DNA of 64,000 bases from Ziziphus jujuba. Its lineage: Eukaryota; Streptophyta; Magnoliopsida; Rosales; Rhamnaceae. The stretch covers positions 19,226,001 through 19,290,000 of the forward strand of contig NC_083384.1 of the NCBI RefSeq assembly GCF_031755915.1, in the 5' to 3' direction. The position numbers were made by a program, and so were the translations under genes. Under the pieces are notes generated by a model, which was given only the letters and a program-made list of their open reading frames with translations, was not told where the DNA came from and did not search any database. Positions 1 through 12,110 of this stretch are shown here, one piece after another. How positions within the stretch are numbered: the stretch's first letter is position 1; each line of letters begins with the position of its first letter.

Positions 1-4
1 ACAC

Positions 5-350
5 TAAAATATGAACTTTAATGTTAGAATACATTTACATATAAAGCCGAATTTATGGCATCAAATCTTCTTAAAAGATTTTCAATGGAGAAATATATTA
101 ATATATTTTAAATGCAATTATATTTTGATATTTTATAAATTTTATAGTCCCCAAATGAATTGTATTAACTTTTCAAAAATCTCAATTAATACACCGAAAT
201 ATGAACTTTATGTTTGAATACGTTTATATATAAAGCCTAGTTTATAGCATCAAGTCTTCTAAAAATATTTGCAATGAAGAAATATATTAACATATTCTAA
301 ATACAACTATATTTCGATATTTTATAAATTTGACAGTCTCCAAATAATTG
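5..350. repeat. Diverged tandem repeat, two units of about 190 bp
   Basis: The unit beginning aatatgaactttatgtt occurs near position 8 and again near 199. The same order of landmarks follows in both: tatataaagcc, gcatcaa(a/g)tcttct, gaaatatattaa and gatattttataaattt. The first copy may continue left of the window. No coding potential is seen. It could be satellite-like DNA or part of an old LTR. Confidence 0.7.
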
Positions 351-1029
351 AACTGCATTTATAGGTATATGAAATTTTATATGAAATATTTAATTTTGAA
401 ATTTGAAATCCTTGAAGGATGTGATATTGTTTAAATTAAAACCTCGAGATATACACTTGTTCAAACAAAACACTACATAAATTAGACGAATGAGTTATGA
501 TCATCTCAATTAGCACTCTAAGAACGATATGATATATTAACAACAAATTAATTTGCCTATATGTGTATTCACTAATATAGCTATGGTTATAATATATTAA
601 AACTCTTGGGGAGTTTAATAAGATAGTTTTCTTGCCATTAGGGGGAGAAAGCCAAAATTAGAATAGTAGCATTAAAATTTAAAAATATATTATATTTACT
701 AGTGAGAAATATTATTATTGTAAATAATCCTAAATAGATAGAAATCCTTGGAGGATAATTTGCTATTATAATTGTAAATGAGATTATATAAAGCACACTT
801 GAAGTGTGTTAGAGTTTTTATCATAAAAGATTGAGTTTTCTTTTTAGAAAACTTATATACAAGATATTTTTGATATACAAGTTTATGATAATACCGCATG
901 AATATAATGATAATTGCATTGCTCATATTAAAATAAAGTTAAATATTTATTTAGAATTTGTTGACTTAGAAATTATATATGGTATTTATATTTATGTTGA
1001 CATTAGGGGTAGCAAGCATAACAATAATA
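351..1029. other. AT-rich stretch without a recognisable gene
   Basis: Only short ORFs with low-complexity translations are present. A purine-rich tract with a run of g (ttagggggagaaag) near 638-652 resembles tracts found inside or at the end of copia elements, so this may be worn retrotransposon DNA continuing into the next entry. That link is inference. Confidence 0.4.
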
Positions 1030-1570
1030 CACATACTGTATTCTTTTTCCTTCACTAAAGTTTTGTCCCATTGGATTTTCCTGATAAGGTTTTAACAAGA
1101 CATTATGATAAGTAATTTATAGAGATAAGAATTAACAGTACTATATTGGTATAATATATGCATAAATTACTGTTTTTCCTTCGAGATTGTTTTTTTCCCA
1201 CTAAGTTTTCTTTGCATGATTTTAATGGGGCAATTTAGCTTTTAAACATACTAGAAATATTATGTCAAGGGGAATATATTGATTGTGATCTTTTTCCTTG
1301 TTAACATTTTATTCTAATGGGTTTTTGTGACAATGTTTTAATGAGACGTTTTAACATTCACAAGTATCAAAAATGCTACAATCAAGGGGATAAATACATT
1401 GAATGTACGCTTTTTCCTTAACCAAGGTTTTGATCCAATGGTTTTTCCTTCCAAGGTTTTCAACGTGACAAATTAGCATATAAATTATCAATCCATATGA
1501 ACATTGTACTCTTTTTCTTTCACTATGATTAAGTTTTAAGGATTCGTATTCTATGTAATAGTGAACATCC
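1030..1570 (+). repeat. Imperfect internal repeats of a copia 3' region
   Basis: A phrase of the form ctttttccttcac-taaggttttgtccca-ttgg-ttttcc-aaggtttt-aa-gagaca recurs about five times, near 1041, 1170, 1290, 1410 and 1510, with a spacing of about 115-125 bp. Such arrays are familiar between the RNase H domain and the polypurine tract of plant copia elements. A purine tract and an LTR-like sequence follow at once, which supports this reading. No protein domain remains. Confidence 0.6.
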
Positions 1571-1858
1571 AAGGTGGAGTATTAGGAATATGGATGTCAT
1601 GATTTATGATATTGTATAACTCTACTTTATTATCATTAACAAAGAAATTGTGTAACCGATGTAGCATCATTATAACATTAATTCTTATGTTTATGGATAA
1701 TATTTTTGCAACCTATGGCCACATATGAGCATATATATATAGTGGCATTGTTCTAAAAAAATATAAAAAATAAGATGAGAATATCTCCTCACTTTCTCTA
1801 CTTTCTTTGTGTTCTATCTTTTATTATATTCTTGTTGAGATTTAATTAGTTTATAATA
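1571..1858 (+). mobile_element. Degenerate copia polypurine tract and 3' LTR remnant
   Basis: A purine tract (aaggtggagt, 1571-1580) follows catcc, as in many plant copia elements, and leads into an LTR-like segment of about 280 bp starting attaggaatatgg. The segment has a TATA-like stretch (tatatatatag, about 1732) and a ct-rich transcribed-end region. The usual TG start is lost and no target duplication was found, so this is a relic and not an intact end. Confidence 0.5.
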
Positions 1859-2212
1859 GAAAGTACTTCCTTGGCAACGTAGCTGAAAACTTGATTATAA
1901 TGAATCCTCTTGAGTGCACAAATCGAACAAATAATAAAGTTACATAAGTACAAGATTGTTCTCACAAAAACTGATGGTTTTAAAAGTAATTTTATTTTTA
2001 TTCAATCAAATACTAAAGATTTTCATTAATTAATTTTGTCTAGGAAATTAATCCATAAAACAATTCAAATTAAGAATAAACTAAATTAGAAACTAAAAAT
2101 TAAAGCAAAATAAAATCAAAACCACACAAATTGGAATTGATTTATATGAATAAAAGTTCCAGGAATTCAATTTCATTTGGACTAACATATGACTTCTTAA
2201 TTTGATTATTAA
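1859..2212. other. Noncoding, left flank of the hAT MITE
   Basis: AT-rich DNA without convincing ORFs. Together with 2784-4092 it appears to be one older sequence interrupted by the MITE, because the MITE target duplication joins the two pieces. Its style resembles retrotransposon leader or LTR DNA, but no ends can be assigned. Confidence 0.35.
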
Positions 2213-2783
2213 TAGGGTTGTACATGAGCCAAGCCGAGTCGAGTATTAGTATTCTTAAGTTTGGCTCACATGATTTTAGGAGTGGTCTAGCTTGATTCAA
2301 GCTCATAAAATATTGAAATTACTTACTTAAGCTCAGTTCAGCTCGTACATGAAAAAGTTCTAACTTAGCTTGGCTTGACTTGGGTTGGCTTGGCTAGTTA
2401 CATTATAAAAATCTTGAAACCTAAATATTTATTTTCTTAAAATAAAACTTTTAATATTAATAGTTAATAATTTCAGTTATTTTATTAATTTTATTATAAA
2501 AATTAATTTAATTTTAAAAATTTTAAAAATTTAAAATATAAAAATATTATTTATGTATTATAAATACTAAATGTGCTTAAATTTATAATATAATTTTTAT
2601 ATAAATATAGATAAATGATAAATTCGAGTTATTCAAGAGCTTAAATTATTGCTCAAGATCGGCTCACAAGCTTCATTTCTTATTCAAGCTTGATTTGTTT
2701 TCTTTGCGAGTTGAGTTCGAGAGAGATAAAAGCAAATCAAGCTTGAGTCGATCATAAGCTATTCAAGCATATTTATAGCCCTA
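2213..2783. mobile_element. hAT-type MITE (571 bp)
   Basis: The ends are tagggttgtacatgagcc on the left and, as reverse complement, tagggctataaatatgc on the right; these match the TAGGG/CAGGG class of hAT terminal repeats. An 8-bp target duplication flanks them: attattaa (2205-2212) and gttattaa (2784-2791), 7 of 8 matching. The subterminal regions are dense in GAGCTTG/CAAGCTC-like words in both orientations, the usual layout of transposase-binding sites in hAT elements. There is no coding capacity, so it is non-autonomous. Confidence 0.8.
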
Positions 2784-4092
2784 GTTATTAATGACTAATT
2801 ATATATCCAATTATTAATAACGGGGTTTCTAAATTCATTTACTTCCTTCCTCAAGGCAAGCATTATATGTGAAACTTTTATTCAAGCTTCTTTATTCTAC
2901 CAATTAACCATGCAATTAATTCTCCCTCTAGCTACCCAAGCAAATTGATTATTTAAAACTCAATTAAAACTAAGTTTAAGGTTGCTCAAAATCTAAATAT
3001 GCTTTCTCAAGCTCACAATAGTTCTTCAATTGTATTTCCTCCTCTCAATATATCAAACTAAGCTTACTCAAGCACTAATTCTTTAATTTAGACAACACCC
3101 AATCAGTTTTTCAATCTCATAGGGTATATTGCTCAAATTAATCCAAGAAAAATACAAATAATAGGATAGAAATTACACCATTAACAAACCAATTCAATCC
3201 ATCAAATAGATAATCCAAGATACATAATGGCCTTATATTAGCCTCTTATAGAAACAAAATAGAATTTCATAGAATTAACAATTGTCTCAACCAAATACAA
3301 AAATTCTATTATAGAATATAAAGAAATTTAGAGAAGAGATGAAGAGATTAAGAGATACTCAATGGGTGATGACTACTCCAAGCAAATTCAAAGTCTTGGA
3401 CTCTTCAAGAATTTTAAACTCTAGAGCTTTTCTCTCTAACAAAAACTTTCCTCTCTAACTTGTGATGTCTTCTACACTCTAAATTCTTTCTCTAACCTTT
3501 CATTCGTAAGTTATGTTTCTCTAGATAAATATATAGAGCCATTTATCAAGAGCACCTTTAATCTTTAACCTAGATAACTAAATTTTCTCTCTTTGATCTT
3601 GATCACAAGATTGTCTCTAAAATAAGTCACATGACCTTTTAATGACATAGACTTAACCAACTACATCAATATTTAAGCTTCACAAAAGGCTAGTCACATG
3701 TATAAACAAGGTAAGTTGGTGTGGTAGTCAATATTTAAGCTTCACAAAAGGCTAGTCACATGTAGAAACAAGCTAAGTTAGTGTGGGCACCTCCTTGGAA
3801 TGGTGGGCACACCACCTTTTTCCTCTTCCATGGCCAAAGTAGGCGTGTGTATCCATTAGAATGGGCAAGCATGCAAATGTTGCTGAATTTTTCTCCTCTT
3901 GGAAGCTAAATGAGGCATGTTCTCCATCCTTGAATAAGTGGGGCACTCCAACAACCAATAAAAAAGGGCTTTATCTTCAAATCTCTAGCTTAACTCTTAA
4001 GAAATTACTCAAAATAAGCTAAAAATTCCAATATAATCTTTTAAAACGTCAATACAGAAAGGAAGCAAAACACATAAAATACAACCAAAAAT
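2784..4092. other. Noncoding region with a short tandem duplication
   Basis: No credible gene. The ORF of 61 codons on the minus strand at 3773-3958 has no recognisable domain. The DNA resembles worn LTR or leader sequence and may include the lost 5' end of copia B, whose gag begins at its right border, but no LTR or primer-binding site can be shown. Confidence 0.35.
3667..3784. repeat. Tandem duplication, period 62 bp
   Basis: The string caatatttaagcttcacaaa starts at 3667 and again at 3729. Similarity continues through ggctagtcacatgta and aacaag-taagtt. Two copies only, nearly identical at the start, so the duplication is fairly recent. Confidence 0.85.
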
Positions 4093-4258
4093 TTGTTTGA
4101 TGAGAGGAACTTCTTCATCTACAACTCTCAGTTACTCCATGTTCTTAAAGGTCACATATTTGTTAAACTCATTGAATTTTCATCTTTCAAGGACTCAACT
4201 GAGGATGAACGAGACAGTTCAAATTCTATAATCATTGGAGATCATATTGAATTAAACA
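4093..4258 (+). pseudogene. Copia B gag, N-terminal piece
   Basis: The frame starting at 4093 gives the gag N-terminal pattern of copia elements: a (L/F)D-(E/D)-(N/R)-(Y/F)-L-W-like start followed by SQLLHVLKGH, which matches the conserved helix ahead of UBN2-type gag domains. It stops being gag-like exactly at 4258, where the LTR of copia A begins. The frame resumes at 12777 on the other side, after the duplicated aaaca. It is therefore the left half of a gene split by copia A. Identification is by eye. Confidence 0.65.
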
Positions 4259-4777
4259 TGTTGGAATCATATAGTGGAAGCTAGTAATCATACAGTTGAA
4301 TGAATTACGTGATAGATATATTTTCATTACTTGTTACTAATCCATAGTAGTGTACACAATATCTTCTTGGATCCATAAGACATTCCAAACTATTCTCTAC
4401 ATGATAGATCTATGTGTGGGCACATCTAATCACAAAAGCAACAAGAAGTTTAGTCTGAAAGAACACTTAAACCTTATAGTTTCTATTTTTCTCTCATGAT
4501 GTTTAATTGTCCCACTGAAATTCTTCATTTTTAGAAAATAATATGTGAAATCTTATGTGACTGGATGATAGTAGATAATATATTTATAGACTGCTAACTC
4601 CAATCCTCATAGGATTTAATGACACCTTGGGCACAATGAATTGGCTCCTTCTTGTATTTCAATAACTAGTTAAATGAATCCTGTCATTTAATGAGTTAGT
4701 TTGGGGATCCTATAGCCAATTATTAATCAAGGTTTCTGATCAATGGATTAGTTTGCTCCAAGAATATAAATCCAACA
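4259..4777 (-). repeat. Copia A 3' LTR (519 bp)
   Basis: Starts tgttggaatcatatagtgg and ends aatataaatccaaca on the plus strand. It aligns along its length with 12251-12771. TG...CA ends are present, and the outer side touches the target duplication. Confidence 0.92.
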
Positions 4778-4790
4778 ATCTCCCACTTGC
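4778..4790 (-). other. Copia A polypurine tract
   Basis: On the minus strand the bases just upstream of the 3' LTR read agcaagtgggagat followed by tgttgg. This is the classic plant copia PPT-LTR junction, where plus-strand DNA synthesis is primed. Confidence 0.85.
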
Positions 4791-5559
4791 TCTGAGTAAG
4801 CCTGTGACTTTGATGTAATCCAGTTCTACTCCACTAAAAGCGTATATTTGAACTCCAAGATTAATAATGTTTATCTTAAATGTATTTTTCCTTTGTAAAA
4901 TATCAATAATTAATTGATAATATTTTTTGTCGATCAATTAATTATTTATTCTTTTGACTTATCAGTTTTTCTAAAAGATCCAATACACTGGCCAATAGCT
5001 TTCAATATATGAGTACCAAAACATATCGAAAGGACATTTCATACAAATTCCATTTTGTATATTTCATAAATATTTGGTATCAAAATAAAAAAAAAACCAT
5101 GTTCCCAAATCATCAAGATATTTGTCATTCATAATAGACCTTACTTATTGATAACTTAAAGAAATATAGTCATTTAATTACCTATTTATAATATACTCAT
5201 GATTAAAAAAAATAACATATCCAATATTGTCTGAGATTTAATTCCTTCCACATAAATTTATCCTCAATTAAATCTTTTTCGATACTTTTAGAATGACCAT
5301 AATTCATTCCAATATTTTATAATAACCAAGACATATTATTTCATAAAATATTATATTCTAAATAAAGTGTCTAACTTTATTTATCAGCTATGAGACAAAT
5401 CATTAATTATGAGAACCTATGATTTTGTTTTCTATGAACTTATCCATATGATCATATGCTACATAATTAATCTAGACTTTACACATAAAATATAATGTAC
5501 ATAAACATTTTAGGAAAAACTTCATATTAGTAAATCATAAAATGAAACTACAACTTGTC
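4791..5559. other. Copia A 3' untranslated region
   Basis: AT-rich, with no conserved coding signal. It lies between the end of the RNase H-like translation and the PPT. Several short ORFs here are chance. Confidence 0.5.
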
Positions 5560-8500
5560 TTGCTCCTAAAGCATAAATATAACTAACCCTCACTCACTCT
5601 AAAGTAAGTCTGGGACCCTTTTTCAGACCCATACTATCTATATGCTTCTCAAATACTTGTTGAGATAGAGTCTTAGTAAAATGGTCTGCAAAATTTTTCT
5701 CAGAAGCTATCTTTATAACCACTACATCTCCTCTTTGTACAAAATCATAGATTTAGTGGTACTTCCTTCCCATGTGTTTCTATCACTTGTGATACCTAGG
5801 CTCTTTGGATAGTGCTACAACTCCATTGTTGTCATAGTAAATGGTAATGAACTGATCTACACATGGTATTACTTGATTGTCCATGAGGAATTTTTTAAGC
5901 CACACAACTTCCTTTGCAACTTCAGATGCAGTCACATATTCAGCTTCAGTTGTGGAGTCAGTAACACAAGTCTGTTTGAGTTTCTCTAACTAATGGCTCC
6001 TCCTTTTAGGGTAAATACATAGCTAGAGATTGATTTATTAGAGTCAATATCTCCTTGGAGATCTAAGTCTGTATAACCAAGGGTTTTTAGATTCCCACTA
6101 TAATACATGAGAATATAATCTCTCGCTATCCTTAGATACTTGAGTATATGCTTTACTGCGACCTAGTGTTCCACTTTGGGATCTGATTGGAAACGACTCA
6201 CTACTCAACTGCGTGGTAGATATTTGGCTCAGTGCACAACATGGCATATGTGAGACTACCAACCGTCGAAGCATAAGGTTTCTTATATTCTTGAATTCTT
6301 TCTCTTTAAAAATTTTTCGTGATTGCTTTTTAGAAAGATGTATTCATTGTCTGAAGGTTAAGAATCCCCTCTTAGAAGTCTCCAAGCTGTATTTGGCCAC
6401 TATTTTGTTAATGTAGGAAACTTGTGACAAAGCCAACATTTTATTCTTTTGGTCTCGTAAAAGTTTGATCCAGAGAATATAAGTAGCTTCACCTAAGCCC
6501 TTTATATCAAATTGTTCTTTCAAGTAAGCTTTTATGATTGATAACAACTTCACATTATTTTCTATTAAAAGGATATCATCTACATAAAGAATTAGAAAAA
6601 CTACTACTGAAGCTTGAATATTTTTTACACATATGGTTTATCAAGACTTTTCTTAAAACTAAACATTTGTATGACCCACCAAACCTGATGTTCCCTGATC
6701 TAGTTGCTTGCTTAAGTCCTTAAATTGAGCTGTGCAACGCGCATACCATGTGTTCTTGGCCTTTTGCTATAAACTCTTCTGATCGCTGCATATAGATGTC
6801 ATCTTTCAGCTTATAATTTAGAAAAGCTATCTTGATGTCAATTTGCTGAATCTCATAATCGAGAGCTGTTGATATAGCTAAGAGAATTCGAATAGATTTA
6901 AGCATGGCTACTAGCAGAAAGTATCATCATCATCTATACCCTCTCTTTAAATATAACCTTTTGCCACTAATCTAGCTTTTGAGGTTTTTACTTTCCCATC
7001 TAATTCTCTTTTTCTCTTATAGATCCAATTTTACCTAATGTATTTTATCCCTTAAGGTGCTTCTATAAGAGAATATAGAGTTAGAATCGATAGACTCCAT
7101 CTCATCTATGATCTTTTTCCATTCTTACACATCAACATCCTTTAATACTTTCTTTTAAGTGGTCCTCCAGTACTTTATTGTAAATGGTAGGGTCATCATC
7201 TGGATTATTTATAATGACCTTATACATCTTACCTAACAAGACATACCTTTTAGGTATATGTATCACCCTTCCACTATGAGTTTGCTGTACTAGTTGTTGT
7301 ACATGTACAGGAAGATCTAAGTTTAATGGTTATGGTGATAACTACTCTCTTCATTATCCCATTCTTGTTTTTAAGTTTGGTCCTAAATTGGTTCCTATGC
7401 TTGTTCACTTTGAGGTACTTCTAATAGATTTTTCCTTCTTTGAATATGCATGGGAAACAAGGGGTGGAAGCCTAGGAGTTTCAGGTGGATCTCGAACTGA
7501 GTCAAGCTATTCAAGAATCACCTTACTTTTAGGTTTAAAATTCACATATAATCCTCCTCTACAAAAGTAGCATGAGTACTGACAATCACTTTCTTTTCCT
7601 TTGGATTATAAAAGATTTCACCTTCTGTTCCTTTGGGTAGCTTGTCAACATACACGACTTTGTGCAAGATTCTAATTTCTAAACCTTATACTCTTAAAAT
7701 TTATCAAAAGCTTCAGCCTTATTGTGAATTAGGTAAACATAACTATATTTTGAGTTGTCATTAGTAAATGTGATAAAATACTTAAACTTGTCTCTAGCTT
7801 GAACACACATTGGTCTGCTTACATTAGTGTGCACCAATTCCAGTTGTACAATATCACGATTTATTTTGGCCTTAAAGGATCTCTTTGTCATCTTATCTTC
7901 TAAGCAAGGAATTTAAAATTCCACTTTTAACCAAGCCACGAATCTTGTAAGAATTAATATAACTTAATCACAAGTGCCAAGATAGGTTTCATTCAATATT
8001 TTTCTTTTTTAAGTTAAGGGAAGTTGCTCATCATCTATATTTTCAATGATATTAATATTATAAGATAAAGGAATTAGAAACAAAGACCATTCATTAATTC
8101 TCTAGAACAAATAAAATACCATTCATTAATTCTCTAGAACAAATAAAATACCATTACTCTTAGTTGAAACTGAGGAATCAAACCGTATTATCAAACCATG
8201 TTTAAATAAACAACTAATAGAAACCAAATTCCTCTTAAATTTCGGAACAAATAAACACTCTGATATACATAAAGTTTTATTATTAAAAGGTAACTCCACT
8301 AGTCCTATTGCCATCATGAAGACATGTTTCCTATTTCCTAACGTCAAGCTTCTTTATTTTTTTATTGAGTGGGCTGGTTTGTTTGAATCACTGCAAAGAG
8401 TAACAAACATAGTTAGTAGCTTATGATCCATTATCATTGTAATTTTCCACTAAGAAAGCTTTCACTACATATAAATTACCCATACCTGATTTAGGACAAT

Positions 8501-9112
8501 CCTTTTTACAGTTACCCTTTTGACTATATTTGAAGCACTTGCCTTTCAGTTTCTTTATTGTAGTTGGTTTGGCAACTGGAATTGCTCCTTTATGCTTTTG
8601 GTCTTTTTTCCACCTTTAGATTACCCTTTAAGTTTAGAACCTTTATGCATTTACTGGCTTCATAAAAGTCTTTTTAGCATTCTCAAGCTGGTGCATGATA
8701 TCAATAGGAGAAAGCTTCAAGTTGTTCATATTATAATTTAATTTGAATTGATTGAAGCTATCAGATAGAGATTCTAAGATAATATTGATCTGCATATCTT
8801 CATCCAACTTGCCTCTCATCACTTTCGCATGACTGAAGTGCCTTATCATTATGAGACAATGTTCTAGGATACTTTCTTCAGTCATATGAGAGTACATCAA
8901 TGCACTTATTGCTGCTTGTCTAATAGTACTACAACTCTTAGCAAACATTCTATCCAGAATCTTGATCATTTCTAATCCATCTTTTAAGTTGAATATTTGC
9001 TTTTGCAGATGATTGACAACTTTGGCAAGAATATAACAATGAATTATAGTATCATACTCAAGGATAATAAAAAGATTGGTTCTCCATTGCTCATAGTCAA
9101 TTTCATCCATAG
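5560..9112 (-). pseudogene. Copia A gag-pol, decayed
   Basis: Reading leftward, gag is at 9110-8643 (155 codons, UBN2-type, with AKVMRGKLDED and a C-terminal LSPIDIMHQLE stretch). A zinc-knuckle relic lies near 8530-8480 (CFKYSQKGNCKKDC, with one Cys replaced by Tyr). The protease and pre-integrase follow at 8440-8126 (VPKFKRNLVSISCLFKHG). Integrase is at 7891-7694 (VQLELVHTNVSRPM), and its tail runs to about 7560. RT lies at 6905-6344 (IQQIDIKIAFLNYKL; ATYILWIKLLRD). RNase H ends near 5590, with an AEYVTASEVAKEVVWLKKFL block. Every domain is in a separate short frame, so no polyprotein can be made. Confidence 0.9.
8087..8155. repeat. 32-bp tandem duplication inside copia A protease region
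   Basis: The string ccattcattaattctctaga starts at 8087 and again at 8119, followed by acaaataaaata in both, with a third partial ccatta at 8151. It adds about 11 codons and looks like replication slippage after insertion. Confidence 0.9.
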
Positions 9113-10530
9113 GTTTTAACTCAAAATTACAGCTAAGAGATTTAGGTTTGACATTTTTTTAAAACCAAAAAAGTGCACATATATTAACATGTAATATTCA
9201 TAACAAATACAGAAATATGCAAATAGACTTATTACTTATGTTCCTTGTAACAATAATTTAGTTTTCATTATAAATATTTACGTTGGGTAAGACATTTGTA
9301 ATAAGCTAAACTTTGAACATGACATGTATAGTGTCCCCCTAAGTTAGCTCCAAGAAAGGTGAGATAATTTTCAAACTCCTTAAAAACTTACCTTTTAGAC
9401 AAAGTTTTCTTAGATAACACTAACACCTACAACTCAAAATTGATTTTAGTAAAATCTACCATTTTGAACATAATATATAGCGTGTTTTGCTAAGTCAACT
9501 CCTAGGAAAGATGAGGCAAGTCTCAAACTCCTTAAAAATCTACCTTTTTAGATAGAGTTTTCTTAGATAATACTAAAACATATAATTCAAAACTAATTTT
9601 AGAAAAATCAATCATTGTTCCAATAATTTTTGTGTTTTTACTAATATTAACAAAGCCTTGTTGGGAAAATTATTAATAATATTAAAATTGAATGTATTAA
9701 CCATAAATTTAATTTCAAACTTATCTTAATATCTAAGTATTATGCACGTTGGGCTGTATAACCTAATCAAGATTTTAAAATTAATTTAGGTCTAATTTAA
9801 TAAAACCCAGTTATGTTTATTCATTGGGGCATAATATAACGATTTTATTACTGGACCTTTAATGGAGCCCCCTTCATCCATCAATATTTTATATTAAATT
9901 AATCTAGGGATTTTTAATAATAATATAATCTAGATATAAATCATATGTTATCATGCATATATATATATGATGTAATAATATAGTACCACCTATTTTATAT
10001 GGCATACTAGCACATATAAATATGTTATGTCTATATAATTTAAATAATTATAAAAAAATGAATAATAAATAGGTTCTTTATCCATAGTTTTTTAGAAAGA
10101 AAAATTATAAGCCCGGCCATAAAGACCAAACTTGATTTCTTGGTCCATTTTTCTTTCTTTTTCTAGATTTTGTAAGTCCATAGGGTGTGGGCTATGCTAG
10201 AGCTGGTTTTTTAAGTTTCTAAGCCCAATATTGTCAAACCGTAGCTCTTCCCCTATTAAATCCAAACACTGAAAACATCATTGGTGACCTTAGAAAACTC
10301 CGATCAATGTGTAATTTTACAGCTAGGTCGATCATCACTTGGGGAAGCTCCCTCTAAAAAACCAGCCCACGCAGACCATCCATGCACCATCATGTGCCTA
10401 AAGAAAACAGGCAAGTGAGAATCACTTGTAGTAGCCTTTGGCGGTGTGTGCAGGCTCGTCTGACCATTTTTGGCGACGTTTCAGTACTCGTTGGCTTTGT
10501 CTCTCTATTTACTATCCGTCCATGGTAGGC
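9113..10530 (-). other. Copia A leader, proximal part
   Basis: Untranslated leader between gag and the duplicated blocks. It contains a diverged tandem duplication with period about 151 bp: ttgaacat-acat-tata begins near 9313 and 9464, and both copies continue through gaaaggtgag-caa-tctcaaactccttaaaaa. A similar phrase occurs in leaders of many plant copia elements. The 63-codon ORF on the minus strand at 10390-10581 has no recognisable domain. Confidence 0.6.
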
Positions 10531-11187
10531 GTATCTCAGACTAATGTCCAGAAGGTCTCGAAAATGGATGAAAAGTGACAACTATGCATTTTCCTTTGGG
10601 AATTTTATAGATTTTTTTTTTCAAAAATCCAATTTCATTACAAAATAAATAAATAAAATTGTTGAATAAAATAAATAAATCAAGGAGGAAACCTAATTTT
10701 ATCATTTGCCTCCTTGTTGTATTCTCAATATAAAAAAAATTATATATATATATATATATATAAGCAAAAATCTATCATGTATTAAGGTCAAAAGCTAGTT
10801 ATTCATTCATAATACTAAAATTATGAATGATACTAAAATTATAAATAACATGAATTTTAGAACCCTATATGTAAAATCCCACGGTTGTATCTCAAACTGA
10901 TATCTAGAAGGTCTCGATAGTTGATGAAAAGTTACAATTGTGAGTTTTCCTTCGGGTATTTTATATATATATATATATATTTTCAAAAATATAATTTTAT
11001 TACAAAATAAATAAATAAAATTGTAGGACAAATAAATAAATCAATTGGAATTCTAATCTTATTATTAGACTCCTTGTTGCATTTGCAATAAAAAAATTAT
11101 AAGCTAAATTCTATCATGTATTAAGGTAAAAAGCCAATCATTCATTCATAATATTAAAATTATAAATAACATGAATATTAAAACTCT
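10531..11187 (-). repeat. Duplicated leader block, about 350 bp and 300 bp
   Basis: Copy one runs from gtatctcagac (10531) to about 10875 and copy two from gtatctcaaactg (10887) to about 11187. Shared landmarks in order are agaaggtctcga, atgaaaagt, caaaaat, ttacaaaataaataaata, cctccttgttg and ctatcatgtattaaggt, then attcattcataata. Each copy ends at a tgtaa(a/c)atcc string; after copy two this string is the start of the Cassandra LTR. Copy two contains a (TA)n run near 10965. Confidence 0.85.
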
Positions 11188-11281
11188 GTGTAACATCCTG
11201 CCTCCATTGGCAGACCTGTTACTCTCTACTGATATTGACCCCAATTTAACCGCATATTCAATTTGGGATTTTTTCAGTTTA

Positions 11282-11342
11282 GAGCTTTCCAAGAGGTCAC
11301 CCATCCTAAGATTGCTATTGCTTGAGCACGCTTAATTTTGGA
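11282..11342 (-). other. 5S rRNA-like segment in Cassandra LTR 1
   Basis: On the minus strand the phrases attaagcgtgctcaagc and ggatgggtgacctctt appear at 5S-like spacing. They match the internal control region of plant 5S rRNA (ttaagcgtgcttgggc; ggatgggtgacctcctg). This is a retrotransposon-borne promoter relic and not a 5S gene: the flanking 5S ends are absent. Confidence 0.8.
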
Positions 11343-11688
11343 GTTTTTTTTAACCCTAAAACCAACTGCTTTGAAAATGTCTCGGTATTATGAGAGTGAC
11401 AATCATTATATTTGAACCATCCCTTGACCCACACTTGGGTAATGTGAGATTAGACACTAGATAGCCTGCCAATGCACACATCTACCCATATTGGTCATCA
11501 CAATCCACCTCCGTTAAGGCCCAGCGTCCTCACTGATAAACTTTCAGTTGAGTACCAACTTTAATACCATTTGTAACACCTTACCTCCACTAGCAGACCT
11601 ATCATTCTTTGCTGATATTGCCCCTAATATAGCCACCGCACTCGGTATAGTTTTGTTTTTTTCTTTTTTTGGTGGTTAAGAGCTTTTA

Positions 11689-11738
11689 GGGGGTTATTCA
11701 TCCTAAGATTACTCTTACTTGAGCACGCCTAACTTTGG
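11689..11738 (-). other. 5S rRNA-like segment in Cassandra LTR 2
   Basis: The minus strand has ccaaagttaggcgtgctcaa and further on tcttaggatga. The block is more diverged than copy 1, with gaataaccccct where the 5S consensus has ggtgacctcct. Confidence 0.7.
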
Positions 11739-12062
11739 AATTCTTTCGAACCTTGAAACTAACTACTCTAAAACGATTTTGGCATTATGAAAGTTATTAT
11801 TATTACATTTGAACCATCTTCTGATCCATACCAAGACGATGTGAAATTAAACACTAAGTAGCCTGCTAATGCCCCACACCAGCTCACTCTGGTCATCACA
11901 CTATGTGCCATATATTTATAAGCATCATATATAAATGAAAATAAAATATGGATTCAATCTGATACCATTTGCAACACCCCTCTTTCACTGGTGGAATTGT
12001 CATTCACTGTTGATATTATCCCCAATTTAGCTACCACACACAGTATGGAGTTTTTTATTATA

Positions 12063-12110
12063 AGCTTCCTAGGAGGTCATCTATCCTTAGACTACTATCC
12101 CTTGAGCCAA
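12063..12110 (-). other. 5S rRNA-like segment in Cassandra LTR 3, truncated
   Basis: The minus strand keeps ctaaggatagatgacctcct but lacks the ttaagcgtgct half. The break is consistent with the shorter length of this LTR (212 bp). Confidence 0.65.

Noticed and set aside
3773..3958. Minus-strand ORF of 61 codons
   Set aside because: Partly inside a tandem duplication; no domain or gene context.
8087..8155. CRISPR-like direct repeats
   Set aside because: Two abutting 32-bp copies without spacers; a simple tandem duplication in a plant retrotransposon.
11282..11342. 5S rRNA gene
   Set aside because: Only the internal control-region part matches, and it lies inside an LTR-like unit repeated three times with a PBS and PPT. 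It is Cassandra-borne.
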